From: Symbiodinium natans
Taxonomy: Eukaryota > Sar > Dinophyceae > Suessiales > Symbiodiniaceae
Direction of reading: 5' to 3'
DNA length: 62,000 nt
Assembly: GCA_905221605.1 (NCBI GenBank)
Contig: CAJNDS010000075.1
Location: 27,501 to 89,500, forward strand
The notes beneath the pieces are model-generated. The model was given only the letters and a program-made list of their open reading frames with translations, made no database searches and had not been told where the DNA came from. Below are positions 45,301 through 57,090 of the stretch, piece after piece. Every line of letters begins with the position of its first letter. The first letter of the stretch is position 1. The position numbers and the translations under genes were made by a program.

Positions 45301-48300
45301 GCAATTTCCAGGCATATCAAGCAGCACATGAAGAACATCGAAGTCTTCGAACAGGCGCCAGAAAAGTGTTGGGCCGAGGTTCAAGCTTGCACGCGGGAGT
45401 TGAACCGAAGTTTCCATATTCTCCTAGCCTTACACAGTTAGGTTCGGATCAGCTTTCTGGGTAAACCATTCATGCTGCAAGCCTCTGCAATCACACAGCG
45501 ATCGCGATTCGCAGTAGTCGCCAGAAGGGATACCCGGAGATCACAGCTGCATGTTCATTCTGCCCTAGTTCCGAAATCCCAATCGCAATGGGCACGACTG
45601 AACACCCTTTGGCCTAAGCCACAAGCCCAAACCCCAAGCCATAACCCAGGGCGCTACATCCTGGCCAGGCCTTTGCCACAATCAAGACCAGCACCCTGAT
45701 CAGCGACATCGAGGTGTGCTTTGACGGCTTGGCCATTCTTAGCCAACACTGTGACACGCAACCACCAAGCCACGACCATGTGGCCACGTGCTGCTCCTCC
45801 TCTTGCCTTGCTACTTCTACTCCATCATCAGCACACAACAAATGTACCATGAATTGGCACTCTCTGTACCACTGAAACTATGAGTTGTGCTGCCTCTACA
45901 ATCACCTTCGCGACTGCAGCTACCACCACTTCCAAGCACATTTCCACTCACCAAAGGTTCGGAACTTCGGGGCTTTGGGGGATTAAAACCTGAGGGGCCT
46001 AATCCCTGAACTTCGTCTCCTGAACACTTCAATGCGAAGCCTGCCAACGCTTGATCGGGCTGACATTCTTTGTCCGAACAGCCCTATTTCTATATATATA
46101 TATATCGATTTGGATGGTCTTGTTCCTTCTGTTTCCAGTTTGTCATCTTCTTATTCACAATGCTCATTGAGTTCGCTCTTACAATCATGCCCGTAGCAAC
46201 CTGAAGTTAAGAATGCAAATGCAGGATGGTACCGCCAGAACGGTCGTGGATTGATCGGCGCATGAGGTTACCAAGTGAACGGGAGAGGTTAACTAAAACA
46301 AGAAACATACAAAGAGTAGTACGAGCGAAGGCTAAGAATACGGACGCAAGAAATTTCCAAGCTTACCAAAAACCCAAGATCGCATAATGATGCATTCGCA
46401 AGCTTAGGAAGTTCATGATTTGAACATCACTAGTGCATCCTTCGTTTCACCCGCCAGAACGATCCTCTACACCGAAAACCCTAAACCCTCAACCCTAGAC
46501 CCTTTCCTATACCTTAAACCCGATAAACCATAAACCCTTTTCTGAACCTAGGTGAGCCACGACTCGACCTCCTGAACCCTAAACCTTGAAGCCCTGAGCC
46601 GAAAGAGGAGATTGTCAAGATCTTCGTGAGCTTGGAGCAGCGGAACTTTAGCCTGCTGACCTATGCCGCTGGCCCCGACTTGGGGGGAAAGCACTATGCA
46701 CGGCGTTTTGTGTTTTTCTTTTGTGTGGCGAGGGAGCTCCTGCAAGGGGGGGGGGGGTGGTGTTTCAGTTTTGGCTTTTGGCTTTCAAGTTTGGTGGGTC
46801 TTCAGATTTCCTCGAGTAGGGGAGTTTTTCTGATGTTGTGTTCAGGCTTTGAGGGCTCGGAAGCCTCTGTGTGTTGCGGAACTTCGGAAGTGGTAGCTTT
46901 GGATGGCTGCTCCAAGCCCCCCTAATCCATAAACCCAGCGCAGCCCCAAACCCCCCCCCCCCCCCCCTGAGAGTTACGAGAATAAGGGACCCCGAATAGT
47001 TGTATGCAGGTTTTCCGTAAAAACGGACCCCGATAAGGTACCCCTGATTTCGGAACCCCCCTTACTAGCCAGGTCAACCAGCTGAACCGGAACATTGAAT
47101 CCATCCAGCCCGGGGGCCTGTGAGTGTTTTTGGGCTCGAGGGTTGAAGCTTCTTGTTGTTCTTGACCTCGAGAGACCGACAAACGCTACACTGGGTTCGG
47201 CCTTTCTTGTGGGCTTTGGTGTTCAGTGGCAAAAGTGTTCAGGACCTGACGTGTTAGAGCTTGTGTTTCTTTCAGGCACAGCGGGGCGCAACTCGACTGG
47301 CGATAACCGTGCAAGCACAGCGTCTCAAGCATGCACGTCCAACAACACGCTCCGGCTCGCGTTGTAGGAAGCACGGCTGTAGCTGGCAGAATGTAGAATG
47401 CTGCAGTGAGGGCATGCAGAGCCATTCACAGTGCAGACGCAGACGCACGTGACTCTGTAGAAGCCGCGCGTCGATGCGAAAAGCGTTCATGCGTCCCAGC
47501 TCGGATGGGCTCCTTGCCCGGGTTTTCCGATATTACTTAGGGAGTGCTTTCATCCCTCAGCTGTGCACTGATCCAGGATTCAGAACAAGGAGCTGCAGAG
47601 CATCATTGACAGCCGCAGTCCCGAGGCGGAGCGGGGCAACGTGCTGTCATGTTTAGTCACTTTAGTGACTTCAGTCTTTGGGCTGGGTTAAGGTTGGGTG
47701 GTTTCAGTTTCTTGTCCCTATAGAGCCCCTTAACCCATCTCAATCCCGAAAGCTCTAAAGCATTCAAGTCTCAACTCCGAGAGCCTTGCATCAAGACCGA
47801 AGCTTCAGCGGCCAATCCACCAAGCCGCTGGAGCCCTTAAAAACCTGGCAAAGCGCCAAACGCAGCTGCAGTCGGCAGGGCACCGTGCCGGAGAAGCCAA
47901 AGGCCACAGCAGCATCAACTGTCAGCTGCCTCTCTTTTGGGGGAGTTTAGGGGACAAGAGAGGTTTAGGGTCAGAGGGGTAAGAGAGGCTTTGGAGCTTG
48001 CGGTGCGGGGCTTATGTGGGGTCGCTTTGCTGAGTGATGGCTCCGATAATTCCCATGAGGCACTCCCGCGCCGTGCTTTCAACTCGCTATGGACATCTGC
48101 TGTTGCCAGACTCGTAAGCTCTGAACTCTGAGCCCCAGATTTCCCAAAGGTGGTTCTAACACGGGCGGAGCCCCAAAAGCCTCAACCCTAAGGCCCTAAA
48201 CCTTGATGCCTTGTTTGCATGCTCAGGGGACAGGTATCACCGCAAGACGGTGCCTCCTACTAGCTGTCGCTAAGTCCCCGAACTTCATTCGCACCCTAGA

Positions 48301-48745
48301 CTCTACGCCTCCATGCCCCTAAAAGCTCGCAGTGCGGCCCCCCCAAACCCGCTGTGTGGCCTCGAGAGCCTCAAGAGCCTGGAGAGGAGGGCTCCGGGGA
48401 GGAGAAGGAGTCCAGGGCCGGGATCCCAGGCATCCGGAAAAGGCGGCCGGGAAACAGTCAAGGAAGAGTCATCTCAAGCCTAGACCCGAAAAGAGCCACG
48501 GGATTGGCCCAGGTTCCGAGCATTTTGCCGGTTTTTTTGGTTTGGGGCTGCAGAGAAATCAAAGATGCAGTAAAGAGAGGGGGATATGTTAAGGATTTGG
48601 GTTAGGGTTCGGGGCTTGGTGCCGGAAGGAGAACCCTCAACTGTTCCTCAAAAGCCATGGCCCTCCACTGTTCCATGGATCTCCTCAGGCCTTGGCTGAG
48701 ACCTTGCAGCAGATCAAGAGGACCCAGGATGCCACCAACGAGAAG
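38335..48745 (+). CDS. Outer dynein arm docking complex protein (CCDC63/CCDC114, ODA-DC2 type), multi-exon, partial model
   Basis: A coiled-coil protein that anchors outer dynein arms to doublet microtubules of the flagellum. Almost all recognised exons are charged heptad sequence. The family-specific parts are LRAQIDQLRKERQLLDHVF (exon 41180-41252), the block HIKQHMKNIEVFEQ, AFATIKTSTLISDIE, EIVKIFVSLEQRNFSLLTY, and VNQLNRNIESIQ (45312-47119), which corresponds to the conserved E-NF-L--YVN-LN--IE region of CCDC63/CCDC114. Phases match across that block. The start is uncertain: ATG 38335 (MSASQPAERK, GT donor) is a candidate only. The C-terminal exons after 48745 are not identified; one weak candidate is near 51631 (LMLFRACLGNDARN). 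Donors are GT or GC. Confidence 0.75.
38463..38705 (+). repeat. Degenerate GATTCAGGAAAC repeat
   Basis: At least ten copies of CGATTCAGGAAACTGG-like units, spaced 15-30 bases apart with drifting spacers. It lies in the presumed first intron of the docking-complex gene, or in its upstream region if the ATG at 38335 is wrong. Confidence 0.85.
39261..43667 (+). CDS. Docking-complex gene, N-terminal and middle coiled-coil exons
   Basis: 39261-39300 encodes LELEQRRLAKLDK (GC donor). 39564 to about 39610 encodes EDLAAAESEYTQKRQ. 40443-40469 encodes EDAVAQKHK (weak). 40700-40753 encodes QLDLAISGYNKLNAQND (GT donor). 41180-41252 encodes LRAQIDQLRKERQLLDHVF and then RRAIK (GTAAGG donor). 42081-42131 encodes SAAQAIEEANQEIVSN (GC donor). 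42744 to about 42771 encodes RELARLSEL. 43027-43068 encodes ALEKERRSFQQQTE (GC donor). 43632-43667 encodes DLKKQISEQNKK (GC donor). Phase is consistent between 40753 and 41180, 42131 and 42744, and 43068 and 43632. A phase break between 41252 and 42081 shows that one exon is missing. Confidence 0.7.
42189..42390 (+). repeat. (GA)n / (GGGAGA)n with GC-rich hairpin module, copy 3
   Basis: (GA)n at 42189-42215, a G10-CCATGCGTGAA block, (GA)n with GGGAGA variants (42240-42332), then TTGGGGCGCGCGGACTGTGC and a C-rich end GGCCCCAAGAAAGACAGAG. The last part has the same design as the LINE B 3' end. It lies in an intron of the docking-complex gene. Confidence 0.75.
45312..47640 (+). CDS. Docking-complex gene, conserved CCDC63/CCDC114 core exons
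   Basis: 45312-45354 encodes HIKQHMKNIEVFEQ (GC donor). 45669-45713 encodes AFATIKTSTLISDIE (GT donor). 46608-46664 encodes EIVKIFVSLEQRNFSLLTY (GC donor). 47073-47119 encodes VNQLNRNIESIQPGG (GTGAGTG donor). 47577 to about 47640 encodes IQNKELQSIIDSRSPEAERG. All four junctions keep phase, and the last restores a Leu codon. This block gives the family assignment. Confidence 0.8.
46091..46105 (+). repeat. (TA)n microsatellite
   Basis: Fifteen bases of TA in an intron of the docking-complex gene. Confidence 0.9.
48689..48745 (+). CDS. Docking-complex gene, further coiled-coil exon
   Basis: After CTCCTCAG the frame reads ALAETLQQIKRTQDATNEK and ends at a GC donor. The length is an exact multiple of three. 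It is helical and charged like the preceding exons. Placement in the same gene is inferred from composition and orientation. Confidence 0.55.
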
Positions 48746-51700
48746 GCGCCATGGGGATCTGACAGTCTTTCGAGCTTTCGGCGGGGTTAGGGTCTGCTTG
48801 GTTCACCCCCTCGCTTGTGCCCTTGAATTCGGCCTCGCTGGTGCCCGTACATAGTCGTCTTTGCAGGGCATCCCATCCCTCAAGACGGACTCTGAAACCC
48901 AAGACCAGCAATCGAACTGGTGACACGTACTTATGTTGCTCTGTGGGCGCTGTCCTGACGGACGTACCTCTCTGGGCCATGGGCGGGGCGCATTAGCAAC
49001 AGGGACTGGTCACACGGCTGTGCAGTCGCAGAACGGATGCACAACATAGTCGTTCTGCAAGGGCACTCCATTCCCAAGACCGATCATGCGCATTCCACGC
49101 AACGTTGCTCACGTAACTCTCCTGGCCCCTGAAAGCCCTCAACCCTGCGCCGGAAACCCCTGATCCCCCAAAACCCTAAACCCCAAACCCTACAGCCGCA
49201 AAGCCCCGGCCCGAGTTCCCAAGAAACCTAAAGGTGCTGGAACACACGAAGCCCTAAACCCCAAAACAGGTGGTGCCAGCTCAACGAGAGGGGACCATTC
49301 TCATAGGCTTTGCAAACATTACGGGCGAAGGTGAGGCCCAACTGAAGGGGTAGGAATGAGAGTAAGGGCACAGGTGAGGGTAGCACCTGTTGAGGTGCAG
49401 ATGTTCCCTACCTCTCAAAGCCTCTTTGGTCCAAGGACAAAGATGTCGAAGATCTGTCCAAGATTCTCGAAGAGCCGAGCACTGAGAACCCTCATGTCCC
49501 GGCTTCGGCTTCGGAAATTTGGGTCCGACGGGGGGATCTTCTCAAGGGACCTGGCTAGCAGCTGTAATTGCGAAAGTGCTCCCCGCTGACCTTGAAGGAA
49601 CCCTAGAAATCTGGAGCTCCAAGATGTGGGTGTTGATCACAAGGTCCTCGTAAGGAAATTTATAAAACACCTACATTTCAAGGATGTACAAGTGTCCGTG
49701 ACAGATCCGCGAAGAGGGTGTGCGAAAGGAGTTTTTTGGCGAAAGTTTTGACGCAAGGTGCCTGTTGGCTATGCATCCGCGGCATAAGGCTCGCTCTCGT
49801 CTCTCACGCCCAGCTGGCTGAAAGCCTCGATCGGACCACACTACACGCAGCGAAGGTCTAGGGTTTATTTTGTAGGGTTTGAGGATTTAGGGTTTAGGGT
49901 TTAGGAAATCCGTTTCCGAAAGCCTAACATTTTACGAAAGACTGGCGCAAGCTCCACAAAAGTCCCGCGAAAGTCTAACGTATCCATGAAGGGCCCAGCC
50001 CACGTGGCATCTGCTCAAGAAGTGTGCATGTGCGTAGCTGTGACGTAGGCGCCATGGATGTGATTCGAGGTCTTGGGGTTCAGGAGTGCGCGCGATTAGG
50101 CGCGCTAAAGTTCCGCGAAAGGAAACTTAATCTTGGCGAAAGATGCGTTTCCGGGACAAAGTACTTATGTCAGCCGCCTGCGCTCCCTCAGGTGCCGCCC
50201 GCACATCTGGGATGTAGTGAAGCTGCTTGGCTGTGCCGATGTGAATAGTGTCTGGGTTAAGGATCCCGTTCGGGTTCTGGCTGTCGTCTAGCAATAGGGT
50301 TGATGCCCGTTGAGATAGTGCTGTTCGAGCTATCCTGAGGAGCGAGGTCGTTGTTTTGGTTTCCAGCAGAACACTGCGAAGTCCTGGTGACCCCGGAACA
50401 TTTTGCCCCCACCCAAGCCCAATCTGTCGGAGCCAAGGTTTCTGAAGGAGGAGATCCCTGGACTTGTAGACACAGGCGCCCATTATGGAGCCTGAAGCCA
50501 GAAGTGTTCTCGCACTTTAGATCTCGCCTTTGCAAAATGGCGGAGAGACGGCCTTTTCTCAAGCCCAAAGCCCAAAGCCCAAAGCCCGAAACCCCCAATG
50601 GCCTTCCCTGAACCTTGGACACCGAAGCTTCGTACCTGAAGGTTACGAGGGCGACGTTCCAGTGATGAAGGCCCGGACACGAGAGGATCCCAAGTCGCCC
50701 GCAAGCTTGAGAAACCATGTAGCCAAAGATGTTGTAGGGGGAAAGAAGCAGAGAAGGACCTCCTTCACCTTTATCCAAAACTTGTGAAACGAAACTGGGT
50801 AGCTTCTTGGGGCGTTGAAGGGCACAGAAAGGGATTCAGAAAGCTGCACCCAGAACCCTAGAAGGTGCGGCTGTGAGCCTGTGAGCCCACAGGCCCAAAC
50901 GACCTGTAGGGCCCGACAGGGTGTGCGTGGGCTTTGGACATTGAAGCCTCAGGGTACCAGAGACGAAAGCTGAGCACGAAAACTCTGAAATCCATGACCG
51001 CAAAGCCCTCAGTTTGTGCCAGTGTGCCAGGTCTCGCCTCCGGACGAACGGGATTCTCAGATGTGCGTGGCCCAAGTTGGGGTTTGGGATTGGGTTCAAG
51101 GTGGGTTCGGAGTTTGTTGTGGCAGCTGTGTCGACCATGTTTGGAGCTGGCCCTAAGCTGTAATGCCGAAGCCCTTCAGTTCCCGCCCCGCCCTCCAGGG
51201 TCTACGAAGGTTTAGGGTGTAGGGTTTAGGTTTTAGGGTTGTCTTAAGGCCGCCAGGCATTTGGGATTTGGTGTTCGCCAGCTGTTAGGGACGTGTTGGC
51301 CAAGGAATCATCACCTCATGTATGTCGAGGAGGCCTGGATGAGTTAAGGAGCCTTCAGTGTTGCTGACCAAGCTCCTGTAAGCCATTGTGAAGCCCAAGT
51401 CCCCCCAACCGGCTTTGGGGGTTACCACTGAGACCCCTAGACGCTACTGTACACCGAATACGAAGCACCTTGAACGTAAACAAGCTGTAAACCCGTAACG
51501 GTGAAGACCCTCAGGCCCCCATGGCCCGGCCGCCAAGCTGAAAGCGCGCAGTGGATTTTGCATTGCTGGTGCTTGGAAAGGGGAGTGGAGGAGTGGCACT
51601 AAGCGCTTACTCAAGTCGTTTCACGTCGCAGGCGCTGATGCTCTTCCGTGCCTGCTTGGGCAACGATGCCCGGAACGTCGGTGTGCAGCCGAAGGCGGGG

Positions 51701-52255
51701 TAGCTCCCAACAGAAAACATGGCGCTTGGGTATGTGTTTGTGGTTACATTCCCAACCAAAACGCCGATATCCTGAAACTCCTGGAGCTCCCGAAGCTCCC
51801 GAAGCTCCAACTCCCAGAGCACACATTGAAGCAAACTTCCCAAACGCCCACCAAGCTCTTCCCTGGCGCCAGCAACCCGCGGGGGGAAGCCTCAAGCGAC
51901 CGACGGACCTGCCGTCTATGGCGCACTTCAGTCGCTTGGCAATCGCTGGGGGGTTTGAGATTTCGGGTTTTGCGTTTGCAGTTCGGACCTACATCCAATC
52001 CCCGAAGGGCTCCAGCATTTCACACCCTCTTGGCGTCGTTGAGTCGCTGAGGCTTCGGCCCGAACGCGGCGAACGTAGATGACGACGATGACGACGATGC
52101 TGCGGCCCTCAGCTTCTCCTGGCAGCTCTCTCAAAAGCGCTACTGTCAACAACCCATGAGTCCGTGAATCCATTTTGGGACCCGCAAGAGCATCCGGCCG
52201 AGGAAGCAGACATCGAAAAGAGGCCTGGGGCGCCGCCAGTCTTGTCGTCATCACA

Positions 52256-52292
<37 letters not shown>

Positions 52293-55200
52293 TTCCCGCC
52301 CCCTCTCCGCCAAAGATCTCCAAAAAGCGTGCCCTAAAGACCCCAAACCATCCTAAACCCTTGAAACGCCACGAAGTACCACATCACTGAGAAACACTAC
52401 TTGTAACAGTTCTAGTAAAGCACACCCTCTTCTGCCAGCTCTTGGAGCCGGAGCGAGCTGCGCCAGCGCGTCCTGGGCCCAGATTCAGAGAAGCTTGGCA
52501 TTTTCCCTCGGCTTCCACCTTCAACTTCCTTGCTGGTGCTAGTGGGGCGCAAGCTCACCGCTCAGCTTCAGTATGGCCAGTGCGGCAGCACCTCACTTGG
52601 CAACGTTAAGCTTTGTAGCATCTTTAGGGTTGCCGACAGTGCAGCCGTGCCCGGGGAACGCCGTGAAGTCCAAGTGGCCGCGCAGATGGCACTTTGTTCT
52701 ACCTTGAAAGATGGCTCCGGGTTGACCAGCTGAACATTCTGCATTAGACATGATGTCCCGCCAGTGATCGGAAGCATTGCAAGGATATGCAAGGCTTACA
52801 TTCCTGACGGCAAAAGCCTCGTTCCAACATCGAGAGGGGTCCCGAAAATCTCTGGTGGCGAGGCCCAGGCGAACATCGCCCGAAGGCGGCGGAAGCCCGG
52901 ACAGCCAGGCTTCTGTGGGTTCAGTGTTCCGCGCTTCGTTTGGAGTGGTTCTTCTCTCACCATTTGCGGGCGGGTAAGAGCTGTCTGTTTGGGCACGCAA
53001 AGTTGGGCGAGCAAAAAGATAGGGAGCCTGAGCCTGAAACTTAAGCCTTGAATTTTCAATCCTTATCCCGAACCTAGGTCAAGGGTGAAGGCTTGGGTTC
53101 TTTTCCGGGATCTGGGATCCTCCAGACTTGCTTTCGGTCTGGTGTCCTTCGTTGGTTTCTTGTCTATTTGTGTTTTCATCGGCCTCCTGTCTTGTTCCTC
53201 CTTCCTTTCCTGGGCGCCCTGTGTCCAAAACTGCAAACTTCTTACAATAGGCCCGTTATTCAACCCTCCGCGCCTTCGAGAAATCCAGGCAGATGTGCAG
53301 GGCGTCCCTGCTTGGAATAAAATCCGGAGACTGTCGTGTCCAATAAATTTAATGCTAACCGAAACCTGAAGTCGGAAAGCCAACGGCAAGCAGAGCTTGC
53401 GAACTACTCCTGGGAGCCATGATCCGCTGAGGATGAACGAGTTCTTAAACTTCATAGGGTCTAGGAATGCTTGTGCTGCTGCCGGTCTCGCTGTAGAGAC
53501 TGATGCAGGCAATAAGATGTCCATGGAAGAGCGACACTACGACGAGGGCGCAGGTGATGGCAGCGCCATGAGGCATGGGAGGGAGGGAGGGACGGAGCCA
53601 GATCACCTACTACTGGTCCTTCAAGCCCCAACCCCCCCAAGCCCAAAACCCTCAACCTGGAATCCCAAAGCTTCAGAATCAGAACTCTGAGAAAGTCTCC
53701 TCATCTCGGGACTCACAGGCGGGAGGGCTCCCTCCAGTCCAAGGAGACTTCAGGAGCCGCGTTCGGAATCCGGAGGGATGGGTGCTGGGGTTCTTGGGGA
53801 CATAGCAAGCTCTGGCCTACACTCAAAAAGTTTGGGGTTTATCTTCGTCACCCCATGCAAGGTGCCGAAGCTTCACAGCCAGCTTCAGGCTTTGAGTGCA
53901 TCTAAGCAGATCTGATAAGACAGGAGATGGCCAGTTCAGCAAGAGCCCCAGCATGTCGGGGCCCCCAGAGAGACTCAGAGATATTGGGGAGCTCAGCAGA
54001 AGTTCCCCCCTTCGGAATTCTGTCTTGAGGAGCTTCGCTTGCTTTGTGAGGTGCCTTGGGAGTTGGGGCTTTTGGGATTTGGGCCTCAAACTGAACCTTG
54101 TGTGCGGAGTTTGGGATTCACGGTTCGCGGTTGAGTCTTGAGGAGGGTGGTCTTAGTTACTTTTGGACGCATGTTCCATGAGCATCAACCCTGTGTTCTG
54201 GGGGGTTCCCCTAAACCCTAAAACCGCTAAACCTTACAGCAAGCCCCGGAACACATTGGGCTTGCGGTTATCCCTGAGTTGATACGGGTTTGGGGTTCCA
54301 TTCTAGGGGTCGCAGGGGTTTTCAGATGAATCCCCAAGCTCTTAAAGCTTGAAGCTTGCTCCTCTCGCGCAGGGTCGACAAGACTGAGGAGGTGTGGCAC
54401 CCAAACCCCAAGAGCAGCTTCGGGTTGAGGGTTCAGGGGTTTTTCAGGGATTTTCATAAAAGCTCAATTGGACAGCTGCCGCGTCTGCTGACGGCGGCCA
54501 AAGCCCTCACTTGAACATCCCTCTGTGCTTAACTTAGTTCGGTTGGAGGCTCTCAAACCGGAGGCTGCACTGCATACTATCGCTTGGGAGTGTGAGCAAT
54601 GGCCCATGTTCCACATAAGCTCGTTCCCGGCCGTTTCCTTTGTAGTAACCTACGTGCTTTTGGTGTTTGCTTCAGGCAAATCAGGGCATGTCAGGGAGGC
54701 AGTGCGGGCTGAGAGTTCAGGGTGAAGTGGGTCTGCATAAACAGTTGTGTCGCTCATGACCGTGCCCATGTCATCCTTGGGGTGGATGGCATCAGCTGGC
54801 TTGTGGCATGATAGCATGCCACCAAACACATTACCTAGCACATGGCATTCTGCACATCCGCGGAACAATCTTCTCAATACTATCTGAAGAGCCATTGTGT
54901 GCCCTACAGTAGGTCGCCCTAAGCTCTCAACCTGAAATGCTATGCAGTGGCAGTTGCCCTGCCTACAGGGCGGCGCCGGACGTGATGAGATGTGGTGGCG
55001 CGGAGCTGGGCGCGAGAAGAAGAAGTGATGGGCCTGTGTCCTTCTCTGCGCGGTGTCGGTGTTGATGACCTGCACCGTCAAGGACTGAACCCTACAACCC
55101 TCAACCTACTATAGAATGCAGCCTACAACCATGACCCTGAACTCCCGAAGCCCTGTTGAATTGCGCCGAGTGAGTGATCAGCGATGGCTGGGCCGGGGTT

Positions 55201-57090
55201 CGATTCGCGGCAGTCATTAGCGGTCTTTTCCTGGCGTCGTGGTCGGGTCTGTTCTCGGCTCCATGTGTAACCATCACCTACCTACACTTGTTTTGGGCAG
55301 CTTGTTTGTCAACCTGGGGGAGCTGTACGGCAATCCTATCCAGAGTAGCCTTACAACTTCAAACTCAAGTCCTAAGAACTGCTGCAGTTGCCATGTAGGA
55401 GGCCAGACCAGGCGCAGCAGCTTTGGCTAAAGCTGAGTTGAAGCTGCGTGTCAACGAGCGCCTGCCTCGTGGCTTTGTGAAGATAGACAGCAGAATTCTT
55501 AAGAGAGACCCACCAAGACCTTCCTCGACTCTCCTTGACCGCCTTCCCCTGGATAATGCTTGCGGGTTGACGTCCTGCCGCAGTCGTACCGCAGCGTCGA
55601 GGGGTTTAGAGTTGGTTATGGTTGCAGTAGAGTCATGTAGCGTTGCCCCCCCCACTGCCTAGCCACGTCTAGCCACTGGGCTCGGGGTGGAGTTCTTCTC
55701 CCAGCAACACCCGCTTGCTGAAAGCAAGGTTGTGGTGGCGATTGACCTAGGCTTGTGCGAAATAGCGCATGGCCTGGATACAAAAGTCCTGAAGTACTGC
55801 CTGCTTCAGCGCCTATGGCCATCGTGTTGGATGAGGAGGTCACTTGTGACAGTCCCAGCTTCTGAGTGGCATTCTTCCATCTCCAGTAAAGCTGCCTCAC
55901 ACGAGCTGCCGCCAGGCATCCTTTGAGCTGCTGCCGTAGACTTCAACCCACTGCACCTCATGCCCAAAGGCCGGATCCTCTTCCTGAGCCAAAGCCCCAA
56001 AGCCCAACCAAGGCCCGAAAGCCTCAAAGTCCCGATGATTTCCTCAAACCTCAAAATGTGATAGCCGAAAAAACTCCCTCCCATGTCTGCTTCTGCCGCG
56101 CTAGCACGCGAGCTGCGTTTGGCGAGCAGGAGCTGAATAACAAGGAGGTGGTATTCTGTCGGGGTTCTGCGTTTTGGGGTTTAAGTGTGGAGGATTCAGA
56201 TTGTCGCTTCTGTTTCTGTGATGAAAAGTTGAATGTGGGAGGCCCCGGGATGACTTTTTCAGGATGGTTGTTCTAGACAGTTCTACAGCGAGGAGCTCTC
56301 CGAATCGGACTTATAGAAACAACGTCGGTACATGGGAAGAGATATGATTCATACCGCGTGCGGATGTGGCCTTTGTATACAGAAGCACATTTAAGTTCAA
56401 TTCCGAACGAGTCTAGAAGCGGTATTTCCGTGGGTGTAGTTTTTTGTTTTTACATTTCTGTTTCAACATAGTGACATAATATATAGTTACAAACACGACT
56501 CGGAAAATACTTTCTGGGAGTCTAGCTGCCAGAAGCCAAGCATGGAACAGAAACGACATCGACGTCTTTGAGGGCAGTCTTCTTGGTGTGTCGGCTTGTT
56601 AAGGAGGGATTAGGGTGGGTTTCCTTAATATTGCACCCCCCCCCCCCCCCAGATGCTGGGTTTTACATACAGCTGCTTTGCGGCATTTTTTCCGTAGCCA
56701 TGGGTCTATGAACCTCCAACTTTCGGGCGCATGCTGCTGCAACTGCGCAGGAGCATCGTGCAGACGCGCAGTCTGCCATTCCAAGTCAATGTGGTGCCTC
56801 GGGCGACATCCGCCATCGCTAGCCTGTTTAAGGTAGTCCTTCTAGACCTGAAGCCCTAACCCCTAAAGCTCCTGCCGTCCCGTACTCTAAACATCCCCAA
56901 GCTTTAAGCGACATCCTCTTATCCCAACCCCTTACAGAAGTCCTATACCCGAAAGCCCAAATTGCATCCCGAGCCCTCACACCTTACTTCCCTTGCCCTA
57001 TAGCTCCTTTTCCATTAGTCGTTTACTTTTCGGTTTCCGTTCGGTTTCTTTCAATTGCTGTTCGGATGCCTTTCGGCTGCTTTTCGGTGA
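48746..57090. other. Intergenic or unassigned exon-poor DNA between the docking-complex gene and GUF1
   Basis: I found no complete gene here. Possible exon-like pieces, each unsupported by a family match, are near 51631-51675 (LMLFRACLGNDARN), 55425-55560 (KAELKLRVNERLPRGFVKID) and 55690-55745 (FFSQQHPLAESKVVVAIDLG). They could be the 3' end of the docking-complex gene or one more gene. The stretch also holds telomere-like words (49860-49905, 51205-51240) and a short (GA)n (52258-52290). Confidence 0.35.
52258..52290 (+). repeat. (GA)n microsatellite
   Basis: About 32 bases of GA, followed by a short C-rich block (CCCGCCCCCTCTCCGCC). Confidence 0.9.

Noticed and set aside
55190-55215. GGGTTCGATTCGCGG as a tRNA T-arm
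   Set aside because: The stem does not pair and no cloverleaf can be drawn around it.
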